A DNA stretch of 64,000 bases from Rhodopseudomonas faecalis (lineage in GTDB: Bacteria > Pseudomonadota > Alphaproteobacteria > Rhizobiales > Xanthobacteraceae), in assembly GCF_003217325.1 (NCBI RefSeq), contig NZ_QJTI01000017.1:1-64000 (forward strand), read 5' to 3'. Position 1 is the first letter of the stretch, and each line of letters starts with the position of its first letter. The notes under the pieces are model-generated. The model had not been told where the DNA came from and did not search any database. It saw only the letters and a list, made by a program, of their open reading frames with translations. Both the position numbers and the translations under genes were made by a program. Positions 34,770 to 44,032 of the stretch are shown in pieces.

Positions 34770-35528
34770 GGTGCAGTCGTAGACCACAGTCAGAGTGCGG
34801 AAGCGTCGACCATCGGTCATCTGATCCGACACGAAGTCGAGCGACCAGCGATCATTCGGGAGCACCGGCACAGTCATAGGTGCTCGTGTGCCGAGGGCCC
34901 GTTTGCGGCCACCCCTGCGACGCACTGTGAGCTTCTCCTCACGGTACAGCCGGAACAGCTTCTTGTGATTGACGTGGTAGCCCTCACGCTTGAGCATGAC
35001 GTGGAGGCGCCGATAGCCAAAGCGCCGGCGCTCATGGGCGATCGCCCTCATACGTTGGCGCAGCCCGGCATCATCGCTCCGGCTCGTCTGATATCTGACT
35101 GTCATGCGGCAGCAGCCGATGGCTTTACACGCCCGCCGTTCGCTCATCCCGTGAATGCCAACGAGATGCGCGACAGCTTTCCGCTTGGCCGCGGGCGTCA
35201 CCAGTTCTTTCCCAGAAGATCCTTCAGGGCTGCATTGTCCAGCATGGCGTCCGCCAGCAGCCGCTTGAGCCGCGTGTTCTCGTCCTCCAGCGCCTTCAGC
35301 CGCTTGGCCTCCGACACGTCCATTCCACCGAATTTGGCCTTCCACTTGTAAATGCTGGCGTCGCTGACGCCGCGCTTGCGGCACAGATCGGCGACCGGAA
35401 CGCCAGCCTCGTGCTCCTTCAGAATCCCGATGATCTACTCTTCCGAAAAGCGACTGCGCTTCATGCTCTGATCCTCGTTAGGGCCAGAACGAACTTCAAA
35501 CTGGATTAAGCACGAGGGACAAGGTCAG
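34770..35528 (-). mobile_element. IS3-family (IS407-like) truncated element
   Basis: The right end TGACCTTGTCCCTCG (reverse strand, 35528 inward) is intact, followed by orfA and the first ~150 residues of orfB (SGKELVTPAAKRKAVAHLVGI..., YHVNHKKLFRLYREEKLTVRRR). Homology ends at about VVYDCTLRY, so the catalytic core is incomplete. The same left end is seen at 7031. The element is dead. Confidence 0.8.
35198..35463 (-). pseudogene. IS3 orfA with amber codon
   Basis: The frame reads MKRSRFSEE, then TAG where the family has Gln, then IIGILKEHEAGVPVADLCRK with an intact helix-turn-helix and leucine-zipper region (LKALEDENTRLKRLL) down to the stop at 35198. A single CAG-to-TAG change inactivates it. 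Confidence 0.8.
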
Positions 35529-35581
35529 GAGGCATGAGATGCGGAGAATCTGCCCTGCCAGCGAGGACAGACACTGCCGGA

Positions 35582-35758
35582 TTAAACGGCTCTCGGGGCG
35601 CGGTTGTGCTTGAGGTCGGCAATGACCGCTCGCCAGTCCGCCGCGGGCATCTCGTGCCCTGTATGGCTCTCCGGAACTCCTTTCCGACGTGCTTCGGCGG
35701 CCAGCCTCTCCATTTGCTTTGGTGTGGGCATACGCCAGCTTGCAGGTCGATCAGACAT
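35582..35758 (-). CDS. Hypothetical protein, 58 residues
   Basis: MSDRPASWRMPTPKQMERLA, then a helical, basic sequence ending DLKHNRAPRAV. No signal peptide, no motif recognised. The start is uncertain (a TTG three codons upstream is in frame), and no strong ribosome binding site is visible. It lies between an IS3 remnant and the divergent phosphatase gene. Amino-acid composition and codon bias are protein-like, but support is limited. Confidence 0.4.
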   Translation of the reverse strand: MSDRPASWRMPTPKQMERLAAEARRKGVPESHTGHEMPAADWRAVIADLKHNRAPRAV

Positions 35759-35919
35759 GGCGCACAAGAACGTACCATGAACATGGAGTCTAACCTGAAG
35801 AGGTGGCGAAGCTGGTGGGAGCCAGGCTCCGCGGCCACCGCTTTCTCAATGCAAAGCTTTCCGCAGCAATTGCTGCGCAAGGTTTTCCCCAAGACCTCCC
35901 ATCTGCTCCGGATCGAACA

Positions 35920-36369
35920 ATGAATCTGCTGAATCTACCATCGACGGTATGCGCGATAGGCGACGTACACGGGCGCGCTGACCTGCTTAGGCTCCTGATC
36001 GACTTTCTCGATGACCAGTCAGCCCGAGCCCCGCAGCCCCCTCGCGTCTACTTCTTAGGAGACATCGTTGATCGTGGGCCTGACAGTCGCCAAGCAATGG
36101 AAATCGTTTGCGAGACGCTCCGACGCTGGCCCGAAAGTCGCTTCGTCATGGGCAACCACGACTGGCTATTTCGAGACGGTTTGACGTCGCAATTGCTGGT
36201 TCACGATTGGCTTGAACGCGGGGCGATCAACACCCTCGCCTCATACCTAGGTGACTCGGATTCATACACCTTCGACGATCTCTGGCTCATCAAAGATCGA
36301 TATCCCGAACATCTCCGTATTCTTCAGTCCGCATCCCTAATCGAACGCATTGGCAAATATGCATTCATT
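35920..36369 (+). pseudogene. Serine/threonine metallophosphatase, 5' part (interrupted)
   Basis: MNLLNLPSTVCAIGDVHGRA starts a PPP-type metallophosphatase: GDVHGR (metal ligands), FLGDIVDRGPDS and MGNHDW are intact. The frame reaches KYAFI and is cut by the IS1595 transposon at 36370. The gene resumes at 44144 with HAGIDP. Before insertion it encoded a protein of roughly 245 residues of the bacterial PrpA/ApaH-like type that dephosphorylates proteins or nucleotides. Confidence 0.88.
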
Positions 36370-36447
36370 CGGCATTAGGTAGCAAACGCCACCAGACCAA
36401 CATCCCGTCCGACTTCATAATAGCCCCATCTATAATTGGGGTTTTCG

Positions 36448-36885
36448 ATGGACGTTGTTCGCGAACTGCGCCGCAAGCAGGATGATTTGAAGGCTGATCG
36501 AAAGGCGCTTGTCGAGCAGATCGCGGAGATCGACAGGAAGATTGCCGCCGTCGATGCAGTTATTCAGATTTACGAGCCTGGACATTCGCCTCGGAAGGCT
36601 GCCGCTCAACGTGGCAGGAAGGGCGGGCAGTTCCTCGGGGGATTGTTCGCCGAGGACAATTTCTCCGCCCGAATCCTCAACACGCTCCGTTTGGCGCAAA
36701 CGCCGATTTCAACGCACGAATGCGCCATTCGCGTTGCTCAGCAAAAGGACATCGCTGAGGACGATCCTCGCATGTCCGAGATCGCTGGTCGGGTGTCGAT
36801 CCAATTGTCCGGCCTCGCGAAGCGAAATCGTGTCGAGCAGATTAAGGGAGATGGACGGGCCTATCTATGGCGGGTTGCTGCCTAG
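36448..36885 (+). CDS. IS1595 accessory winged-helix protein, copy 2
   Basis: 145 residues from MDVVRELRRKQDDLKADRKAL (start chosen by comparison with copy 1; three extra upstream codons are ignored). Coiled coil to about residue 45, basic linker (AAAQRGRKGGQ), then winged helix (SARILNTLRLAQTPISTHECAIRVA...SIQLSGLAKRNRVEQI). It overlaps the convergent transposase stop by 4 bp. Conserved position at the terminal repeat in both elements implies a role in transposition control. Confidence 0.78.
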   Translation: MDVVRELRRKQDDLKADRKALVEQIAEIDRKIAAVDAVIQIYEPGHSPRKAAAQRGRKGGQFLGGLFAEDNFSARILNTLRLAQTPISTHECAIRVAQQKDIAEDDPRMSEIAGRVSIQLSGLAKRNRVEQIKGDGRAYLWRVAA

Positions 36886-37880
36886 CCCGTCCACACAAGA
36901 TCGTCCGGCTTGTTTCCTTGCCAGTATCCGCAGAGATTACGAGACGTTGGATGCGCCAAGGCCCGCTTCAGCATCTCGAGAACGTGCCCTCCATTGCCGA
37001 CACGCCGGCGATCTTCACGCCAGGCCAGTTCGGCTGCGTACCAGTCGAGGTACTTCATCGAGAACCGGTGATGAATCCCGCGATACGAGCGCCGGACACG
37101 AGAGAAGAACGACTCGATGATGTTGGTCGAGACGCCGAAGCCGTGCTGGTAGGCCTCCGAATGGTTCACCCGGGTGAGCGGGTTAAGGCCGCAGAGTTCG
37201 TCATACGCTAGATGTTCGTCGGCATAGACGTGAGCCTTGCGGCTGACGTGCGCCCGGACCATGTCCCAGGCGCAATCAGAGTTCTCGGACGGGGTGACGC
37301 GGGTGAGCGTCTGCCCAGTCAGGCGACGTTCTCGGACAGCCATGACGACAAGGCGCTTCGGCGACTGAATCTTGCGTCGGTCCTCCCGATCCTCCTTACG
37401 ATTCTCGGGTCTGATGTGACCGGCCAGGTACATGCCGTCGATCTCGACTTGACCATCGAGCTGCATCTGCTCACGTCGAGCTGCCAACGCCTCTCTCAGC
37501 TTCATCAGGTTGTGCCATGCGGTCTTCGTCTGGACTCCAAGCTCTCGGGCGACCTGCAGCGCAGCCTTGCCTTTTGCGGCATTGGCCGACATGGCGATGA
37601 CCGCCAGAATCTGCCGAAACTTCAGCTTCCGGCTGGCGAAGATGGTGCCGCTGGTGACCGTGAATTCTTTACGACATTCCGCGAACGAGCACTTGAAGCG
37701 GCCACCACGCTTCAACGTGTAACACCGCACGTTGCCACACTCGGGACAGGTCGGTTCGCCATTGGTCAGAGGCCAGCGGGCTCGCTTGAACCAACGGTAC
37801 GCCCCAGGTTCGGTCATTCGCATGACCTTTTGGAGCGGCAGATCGCGAGCTTCTTTCGAGAGGAGGAAATGCTGTCCCAT
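36882..37880 (-). CDS. IS1595-family transposase, copy 2
   Basis: 332 residues, ATG at 37880 preceded by GGGGGAGG. Zinc ribbon (CPECGNVRC, CSFAEC), helix-turn-helix (GVQTKTAWHNLM), DDE domain (VEIDGMYLAG, VYADEHLAYD, NIIESFFSRVRRSYRG). Differs from copy 1 at scattered residues mainly in the zinc ribbon and around RRLTGQTLTRVTPSE. Intact, so the transposon is probably still mobile. Confidence 0.93.
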   Translation of the reverse strand: MGQHFLLSKEARDLPLQKVMRMTEPGAYRWFKRARWPLTNGEPTCPECGNVRCYTLKRGGRFKCSFAECRKEFTVTSGTIFASRKLKFRQILAVIAMSANAAKGKAALQVARELGVQTKTAWHNLMKLREALAARREQMQLDGQVEIDGMYLAGHIRPENRKEDREDRRKIQSPKRLVVMAVRERRLTGQTLTRVTPSENSDCAWDMVRAHVSRKAHVYADEHLAYDELCGLNPLTRVNHSEAYQHGFGVSTNIIESFFSRVRRSYRGIHHRFSMKYLDWYAAELAWREDRRRVGNGGHVLEMLKRALAHPTSRNLCGYWQGNKPDDLVWTG

Positions 37881-37910
37881 CAGCACCTCCCCCGAGAGGA
37901 AACGAGATGG

Positions 37911-37979
37911 TCACCGTATGGACCAGCCCCCGACCATGGTCGTCAGAGCCGCACCGATAAAATGGAGATTGGAAAACAT
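37911..37979 (-). CDS. Conserved small ORF b (leader peptide), copy 2
   Basis: 22 codons, MFSNLHFIGAALT to VGGWSIR, with GAGG 8 bases before the ATG. Counterpart of 13992-14063. The identical parts are MFS, GAALT and VGGWSIR. It ends about 30 bp before the transposase start. Confidence 0.5.
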   Translation of the reverse strand: MFSNLHFIGAALTTMVGGWSIR

Positions 37980-38038
37980 GGGATACCTCGTTCTGGATGC
38001 ACATCGCAGTGATCTGCGTGGCGAACGACGGTGTCCGA

Positions 38039-38122
38039 TCAGACGATCCCGAACATAGCCGGGAGACGTGCAATGCGGATTGTCCGCTCGCCACGCAGGG
38101 CTATGTGAGAACGATAGGTCAT
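38039..38122 (-). CDS. Conserved small ORF a, copy 2
   Basis: 27 codons, MTYRSHIALRGERTI to MFGIV. Counterpart of 13832-13921; the first ~12 codons are nearly identical. No clear ribosome binding site. An 8-bp-arm hairpin (ACGTGAGC, loop GAGAT, GCTCACGT) lies just beyond its upstream side at about 38175-38195 and separates it from the FtsH-like gene. Confidence 0.4.
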   Translation of the reverse strand: MTYRSHIALRGERTIRIARLPAMFGIV

Positions 38123-38197
38123 GGCGGCCTCTTAGCCGGGACACCTGATCAGATCCAGGCCGAACGGCAGTCAACGTGAGCGAGATGCTCACGTGGC

Positions 38198-40141
38198 TTA
38201 ATCAATTTTAGCCTTAGTTTCGATAACCAGCTTGAATCGAGGTTGACGCAAGAGGATTTCCCGGACCTCATCTCCGGAAAGCGGTCGCTCCATCAAGCAT
38301 TCTGCAAGTCGTTCAACTGCCTCAAGCTGAGATCCAATAATGCGCCGCGCGACATCGAGCTGTTTGGCGAGAATAGCTTCGACGCGCATCCGTAACTCGC
38401 GATTGGATTGAAGGCTGGCCAGCAGGTCAGCCTCTTCTCGAGACGAAAGATAGGTCAGGTGTTCTCCCAGACCCACGCTTGCTTCCATCAAGGTCGCTTT
38501 GACTGTGGCGAGATGGAGATCGGTGCCAGGACTGCCTCCGGCTCCATCCGAGCGACATCCGAAGAAGAGATCTTCGGCGGCAATGCCTGCCAGCAAGACG
38601 GCGATGTCTGCAAGATACGTATCATGCGTGCAATCATAGGAAGTGATCGGTCGCGCTCGTACGCCGCCGGCAATGCCGGACTTGCCGACTTCAACATGCG
38701 CAGCGATAGCGGCCACCAGGACCATATCGAAGCCAAATTCGGTGATGACCGCGGCATGTCCAGCTTCGTGGATGGCCGCTCGCCAACGGGAGTTATCTGG
38801 AATCTCGATCAGCTCAGGAAGCGACGCCAAGACGTCGTCGACAACCATCTGGCGTCGCTCTCGTCTGGCCCGTCGGCGGGCCTCGCGAACGAAGCGCTCA
38901 AGGTCGGCGCTGCTGGCACCACTGGTTCTCCCAACGATCGAGGATAAAGCGACATCGGCGAGCGCGCCTCTCAGATGCCATCTCAGGATGCCGTCACGGC
39001 TGGATTCGTCGGGCAACGGAATCTCGATGGTTCGATCAAGACGACCTGAACGGATCAATGCCTTGTCGATGCGGGACGGGTGGTTGCAGGCGCCGATTAC
39101 GACTACACCTTCACGAGAATCAGCTCCATCGATGCATTCCAATAGTGCGTTGACGACTTCTGTGGAGTATTGGGCATTGTGGTCCCCAAATCGCTCTCGA
39201 TCACCGACTGCATCAATCTCGTCCAGAAACAGAATACTCGGCGCTTTGTTTTTGGCTTCATCAAATGCTGCACGCATGGCCTTCAGGAGGTCGCCGAGAT
39301 GCCCTTTGGCCTGCCACCTCGCAATACTGCCCATGATCAGCGGAACGCCGCAGGTCTTTGCCAAAGCCTTGGCATAGGTCGTCTTGCCCGTACCCGGGAC
39401 GCCATGCAGCAGAACGCCACGATCGACATCGCTCCAAGGTAACATCCCATCTGCCCACGCTTTCAAGTCGACAGCCAGTTCATGGCCCCAACTGCCTGCC
39501 TCGCCGAGGCCATGCATCTCGCTGAGGGATGGCACCGTGGACTTATCGGCCCCCGTGTTTAATTTCAGTTGCGCCGTTTTCAGCCTCTGCAAGCGCTCCA
39601 GCGTTTGCCGAACGGATCGGCCCCGGCGAATGGCCTGACCGATCATGGAGGCCGGAGCCTGCATCATCAGATCGAGTGCCGAGGGCTCAGGCACCTGCCC
39701 CAGCGTGAGCCGACAAGACGCCTCCAAATGACTTCGTGTTGGCCTTTCCATGACGACGACTGTGTCGGCTGCGGCAATGATCGGCTCCGGAGTGAACTGG
39801 ACGCTTTCTGCAATCACCAGAAGGCGAGATCTTCGTAGGGCCGAATTCAATTCCGATTCACCGAGGATCGGTCGTGATCCGGTCCTGCGCATTTTGGTGA
39901 GGTTCAAAACCTCGTAGCTACTTTCTCGAACAAATAGGTCTGCGGCGTCGCTGACGTCGGCCGACGTCAATCCCTCCGCGATCATGACCACGACAATCGA
40001 CGGTAATCCCCGACGAACGTGATATTCGTTTCGAAGTGCGCGAGCGAGACAACAATACGCAAGGAACAGGGCCGCGTTGGCTTTGAAGGTCTTCAGAAGG
40101 CTGGATTGATGGCGTGAAAGGCTAGCAGATGGCTTGGGCAT
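38198..40141 (-). CDS. Soluble FtsH-like AAA+ zinc protease (transposon cargo)
   Basis: 647 residues from MPKPSASLSRHQ (a GTG at 40174 is an alternative). The N-terminal ~210 residues are a unique domain without membrane helices. The AAA+ domain has GVPGTGKTT (about 246), SILFLDEIDAVG and the second region RSGRLDRTIEIPLP. The peptidase domain has HEAGHA (about 456) and a distal Asp in PGTDLHLAT, the three zinc ligands of M41/FtsH proteases. Real FtsH has two N-terminal membrane helices; none are seen, so this is a cytosolic protease. A paralogue lies at 49397-51313. Confidence 0.82.
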   Translation of the reverse strand: MPKPSASLSRHQSSLLKTFKANAALFLAYCCLARALRNEYHVRRGLPSIVVVMIAEGLTSADVSDAADLFVRESSYEVLNLTKMRRTGSRPILGESELNSALRRSRLLVIAESVQFTPEPIIAAADTVVVMERPTRSHLEASCRLTLGQVPEPSALDLMMQAPASMIGQAIRRGRSVRQTLERLQRLKTAQLKLNTGADKSTVPSLSEMHGLGEAGSWGHELAVDLKAWADGMLPWSDVDRGVLLHGVPGTGKTTYAKALAKTCGVPLIMGSIARWQAKGHLGDLLKAMRAAFDEAKNKAPSILFLDEIDAVGDRERFGDHNAQYSTEVVNALLECIDGADSREGVVVIGACNHPSRIDKALIRSGRLDRTIEIPLPDESSRDGILRWHLRGALADVALSSIVGRTSGASSADLERFVREARRRARRERRQMVVDDVLASLPELIEIPDNSRWRAAIHEAGHAAVITEFGFDMVLVAAIAAHVEVGKSGIAGGVRARPITSYDCTHDTYLADIAVLLAGIAAEDLFFGCRSDGAGGSPGTDLHLATVKATLMEASVGLGEHLTYLSSREEADLLASLQSNRELRMRVEAILAKQLDVARRIIGSQLEAVERLAECLMERPLSGDEVREILLRQPRFKLVIETKAKID

Positions 40142-40506
40142 AGCGAAAACCGATGCGTTGGAAGCACACCGCACGGCGGTGCAGGCATCGGATGGAACGG
40201 CTGATTGCGGGGTGCACGACTATGAGGACGCCGCAGCGTCTAAGATCAACTCGAATTCGAATTATCAGTCGCTAAAGGGGCTTTCACCGCCCGCTGAATC
40301 GTCATCGTCCCACCCGCGTTCGGGCGATTCGTGAGCGATCAGCGTATGAAGCGGTGGAATTTCATGACGAGAACGTATAGAGAACATCTGCGCTCCCGTC
40401 AACCGTTTTCGAACTCGAATGTCCTGAACCGCTTGCCAGAGCCGTTGACCCTAAGCGGGATCTTTCGACATCGCCGAATCCGATTTTCTAGTCGACCCGC
40501 ATTACG

Positions 40507-42636
40507 TCACGACTCTGCCGGATCGAATACCTGTTCCGGCTCCCCCTCGGAAACCTTTGGAGCCTCGATGAGCTTCGGCCTTGACCTGCTCAAACCTGCA
40601 GCGCGTAAAGTCGCCCTGTTTCGCATCCATGCGTCGTTCACAAGGTCTTGCCATTGGATAACTTCAATCGATCCTCGATACTGGTTCTTCAGTGGCCGAA
40701 TGCGGCCTTGGCCATTTGCCGTTGTCTCCCAATTCGACAGCTGTTGCTTCAAGTCCCCAACGATATCAGCGATGACATAGCAGTAGAACACGCAATCGTC
40801 CGCCACCCGGATACGGCTGCGGTCGAATGATTCAAGTTCACCGCCGCGTAGTTGACCGAGGTACTTCACTATTTGTGCTTCTATTTGATCATCGGCTTCT
40901 TTGTAGTCTTCCCGCCCGGGTCTCTTGAATTCGACTATCATCATCGTCCGCAGCGGTTCAGATGTGTCTACGGAGTCGCCCTCGGTCACACCCAAGCCAT
41001 ATGCTAGATTCCATACTAATAGGTCCGGCCGTTCCGCTGATCCACCACTGGCCATAATCGCGTCGAGCCGCTTGTCGGAGGAGAACGCCCTTGTGAACGC
41101 TAATCGTTCGTCCACAATCCAGAGTTCATGAGCACGGTTCTTTACCTCCGTGGAATCATCGCCACGTATCCCCATTGGACAGATGAATGAGTGTAACGTC
41201 TTCTCAAGATAGTGATCGTCGTCCTTATCTTTCCGGGAGCGAAGACGTTTGATCAGCTTCTCTAAAAGCTCTAGAGCAAGTTTTCGACGAACGACGTGCT
41301 GAGCGAGAGCCAGTTGCTCAGACGATTGTATACCCCTGGCAGCATCGCTGACCGTCTTGTCGAAATTCGCAGGGATGTCCTGCAGATCCAACGTATCGAT
41401 TAGCGACTGCAATGCTCGTTGTCGCTCTTCTTCCCGCCTAATCTGATACTTCACCAAGCCCGCGGCAAAATCTTCTGCAGTTGTTGCATGAAATGGGACT
41501 CGTTGCAGTTGCGTTTCGTCATCGTCGAAGCCAAAAGTCGGATATCGCGTCACAAATGACTGGTAGTTCTCTTTTCGTTTTTCGACATAGGCCGAAACTT
41601 GTGCTGGAAGAAGTTTCGTTCGGACCTGCTCCATGCAGCCGCGACTGATCTCGTTGAGCGTCTTCTCAGGTAGATTGAATGCGGTACGCCCCTCGTTCAC
41701 TCGCAGGTCCAAGTATTCGCCTGAAACGCAGCCGTGAAATACGAGGTCGTTCTTTGCATCGCGTGTAAGGTCCGTCACGCCGAGCAGTCCATCGACCTTG
41801 CGCGTCTCGACGGTCCGGCCATTTGCGAGTAGGTGAAGCTGATGCTTCCCGTCAAGGCCAGTGCTGGCCTCAGCCTTACACGTGAATCCGACGATGGATA
41901 GCGTTCCAAAATCCTTCAACTCAAAATGGCCGGTTTCTAACGGCGAGCCGACTGTGAGTTCGGCCACCGCATTGGGGAAGGTGGTAATATCACCTTCGAG
42001 ATCGACGATGATTGTGGGGCCTACGCCCAATAGGAAGTCTGAGATGAAGTGCGCACTGAAATACCGAAGAAACGTGTCGGCTCGCTTCGGGAACGTGTCC
42101 GCATACTCTTTCGTTCTTATTCCACAGAACGTGATCGTGGTGCCGGTCGAAAGGCCAGTTGCTAGCTCGTCTGCCCGCGTTGGCTTAACTTGATCCTCGT
42201 GTTCCAAAACGAAGGAGAAACCACGTCGGAACCGCCCTGTTGGATCGTCGTAGACGCTCTCAACGACGATCGACTTGAAGGCATCCAACCAGAACAGCCG
42301 ACCAACGCCTTTGCCGCCCTTGACGCGCTTGAAATCCGTGTCGACTTCGCAAAATGCGTCGTAACGACTAGCATCGAGACCTATCCCGGTGTCCGCCACG
42401 ACGATCTCAATCTTGTCAGAGTCGGAGAGCGACTTGACGCGTATCGAGATCTTTCCTTTGGCGACATCTGTGCCCAGCAGATCTTCTATCGCGTACATCG
42501 AATTGCTGACAGCCTCGAAAAGTGGCTGTAGCGCCTGAGCAGCATTTGAAGGTTTCGGCAGCTTCCTAATACGGTTTTCGATGTTTTGAGTAAGCGTCGC
42601 CACGATGAAATCCCGAAAGGTGTCAACGGGCACCAT
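40507..42636 (-). CDS. GHKL ATPase fused to PD-(D/E)XK nuclease-like domain
   Basis: 709 residues from MVPVDTFRDFIVATL (in-frame GTG at 42699 possible). The N-terminal Hsp90/MutL/MORC-type ATPase shows the N box EAVSNSMYAIED (41-52), DTGIG (82-86) and GGKGVGRLF (107-115). A helical middle follows, then a C-terminal nuclease-like region: DERLAFTRAFS, RPDLLVWNLAYG and MIVEFKRPGREDY (E-x-K at about 570). GHKL-nuclease fusions occur in restriction-like systems. It is adjacent to and co-oriented with the FtsH-like gene, about 365 bp upstream of it. Confidence 0.75.
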   Translation of the reverse strand: MVPVDTFRDFIVATLTQNIENRIRKLPKPSNAAQALQPLFEAVSNSMYAIEDLLGTDVAKGKISIRVKSLSDSDKIEIVVADTGIGLDASRYDAFCEVDTDFKRVKGGKGVGRLFWLDAFKSIVVESVYDDPTGRFRRGFSFVLEHEDQVKPTRADELATGLSTGTTITFCGIRTKEYADTFPKRADTFLRYFSAHFISDFLLGVGPTIIVDLEGDITTFPNAVAELTVGSPLETGHFELKDFGTLSIVGFTCKAEASTGLDGKHQLHLLANGRTVETRKVDGLLGVTDLTRDAKNDLVFHGCVSGEYLDLRVNEGRTAFNLPEKTLNEISRGCMEQVRTKLLPAQVSAYVEKRKENYQSFVTRYPTFGFDDDETQLQRVPFHATTAEDFAAGLVKYQIRREEERQRALQSLIDTLDLQDIPANFDKTVSDAARGIQSSEQLALAQHVVRRKLALELLEKLIKRLRSRKDKDDDHYLEKTLHSFICPMGIRGDDSTEVKNRAHELWIVDERLAFTRAFSSDKRLDAIMASGGSAERPDLLVWNLAYGLGVTEGDSVDTSEPLRTMMIVEFKRPGREDYKEADDQIEAQIVKYLGQLRGGELESFDRSRIRVADDCVFYCYVIADIVGDLKQQLSNWETTANGQGRIRPLKNQYRGSIEVIQWQDLVNDAWMRNRATLRAAGLSRSRPKLIEAPKVSEGEPEQVFDPAES

Positions 42637-43053
42637 GACTAGCCGACGTTGCGTTGTAAATGGGCGACGATGGACTTTCGCTGATCGCGTTTCTGACACC
42701 GCGAATCATGTGAACTCAAAGAGGCGTCTTTCTGACCGTAGGGTCTTCTGCTCCGCCGCAGACCGAAGTTCGATCTTGGGCGTGTGGCGGACTTTGGCGT
42801 GAATTCACGTGTTTAGTCGCCACGAAGATCACAAGACGAATATATCTCACCTTTTCAGGAGGTTACGGGCTTCAGTGGCGTTCACGGACTAGCGGTCCGG
42901 TTGCCGTCGGTCCGACTCCTTGCTACTATCATTTTTGGCTTGCCACCTTCGACCTGTCGCCGGGTCAAACGGCCCCTTAACAATCATCCCGGTCCTTTCG
43001 GATATGGGCATCTGGCGTAATCGGCGAACCGTTGCCCTAACCGAGGATCGAAG
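42637..43053. promoter_or_regulatory. Divergent promoter region with 12-bp palindrome
   Basis: About 415 bp between the minus-strand GHKL-nuclease gene and the plus-strand 212-aa gene. It contains the perfect palindrome CGTGAATTCACG (42799-42810), a candidate operator. No coding sequence seen. Confidence 0.4.
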
Positions 43054-43692
43054 ATGAAGTTGTCCATTGGAATTTCCGACGTTGAAGCAATGAAGGCAGA
43101 CCTGCGGGCTGTACTCCCTGACGTCAAATCATCCCATCGTACCGAAGCCTTTGCCCGAGGACTCGGTTGGCGTACAAACGCAGCAATGCGTGTTGAACTG
43201 GCGTCTGGCCCCGTCTCAGTCGCTCCTGATGATGATGCGTTCTTCGGATATCTTAGCGAACACTCGTTCGAGGCACCGAATGGTTGCTTGACTAGGATTC
43301 TGGCAAAGTCTGGAATCCGCCATGCGATGGCGCTTGAACCAACATTGACGCATTTCGGATACGGCATCTTCCGTGACCGTAGTCAGTCCCCCGAAGTTCG
43401 AAAGGCCAAGTTCGCAGAGAATCGTGCGGCAATGCTCGAGGAGTACGCTGTCGAGGAATTCATTCGCGCGGTCGACTATCTATCCCGATTTGGGAAGCGT
43501 AAGACCATCAATCGTAATTCCAATAGCTACGGCTTGAAGCACCAGGCGGAACGATTTGCGAAGGGTTATGTCGCGAACGGCATGCTGATCGCGGCCGGTC
43601 TTGCACTGGGGTATACTGTCAGACCGACCGACCCGGGCTCCCCAAATGCATTCTTTAACATCACTTCCAAGCCTGCAGGAAAGAGGACCTAA
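43054..43692 (+). CDS. Hypothetical cargo protein, 212 residues
   Basis: MKLSIGISDVEAMKADLRAVL. N-terminal part contains a helix (VEAMKADLRAVLPDV) and HRTEAFARGLGWRTNAAMRVELASG, a pattern seen in uncharacterised mobile-element proteins. The middle is rich in aromatic residues (ALEPTLTHFGYGIFRD) and the C-terminus has a conserved-looking NRNSNSYGLKHQAERFAKGYVANGMLIAAGLALGY, which could be a DNA-binding or replication-accessory helix. No domain recognised. Cargo of IS1595 copy 2. Confidence 0.65.
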   Translation: MKLSIGISDVEAMKADLRAVLPDVKSSHRTEAFARGLGWRTNAAMRVELASGPVSVAPDDDAFFGYLSEHSFEAPNGCLTRILAKSGIRHAMALEPTLTHFGYGIFRDRSQSPEVRKAKFAENRAAMLEEYAVEEFIRAVDYLSRFGKRKTINRNSNSYGLKHQAERFAKGYVANGMLIAAGLALGYTVRPTDPGSPNAFFNITSKPAGKRT

Positions 43693-43810
43693 ACGGTCGT
43701 GACATTCGGACGCTAGGTGAAAGATCGGGTGAAACTGACCGGGTCTTCAGCTGGCGTCCATTCCATGCCTCCCAGAAAACCGGTCAAGAACCTGCGATGA
43801 AGGTGGCTAT

Positions 43811-44032
43811 ATGTGTAACTCGGTACGTTATGCCGGTCGCGAGTATCAATCGCCGCGCGAACTCGCCCAGCTTGTTGGAGGCGTGGACCATCTCGTTTGG
43901 TTAGACAATCGACCTGGCGAAATGAATAGCTGCCTGTGTCCGGTCGACTTGGAAGCAACGCTTGGACATGCGGGATTTCGCTGGGAGCGCGGCGCTGATC
44001 CCATGGAGTGGACAGCGTTCAAGGGCACCTAG
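43811..44032 (+). CDS. Hypothetical cargo protein, 73 residues
   Basis: MCNSVRYAGREYQSPRELAQ with GAAGG upstream. It has four Cys/His-poor strands and CLCPVDLEATLGHAGFRWERG; small compact domain. It ends 110 bp before the right terminal repeat. Function unknown; a full ORF with a plausible start. Confidence 0.5.
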   Translation: MCNSVRYAGREYQSPRELAQLVGGVDHLVWLDNRPGEMNSCLCPVDLEATLGHAGFRWERGADPMEWTAFKGT

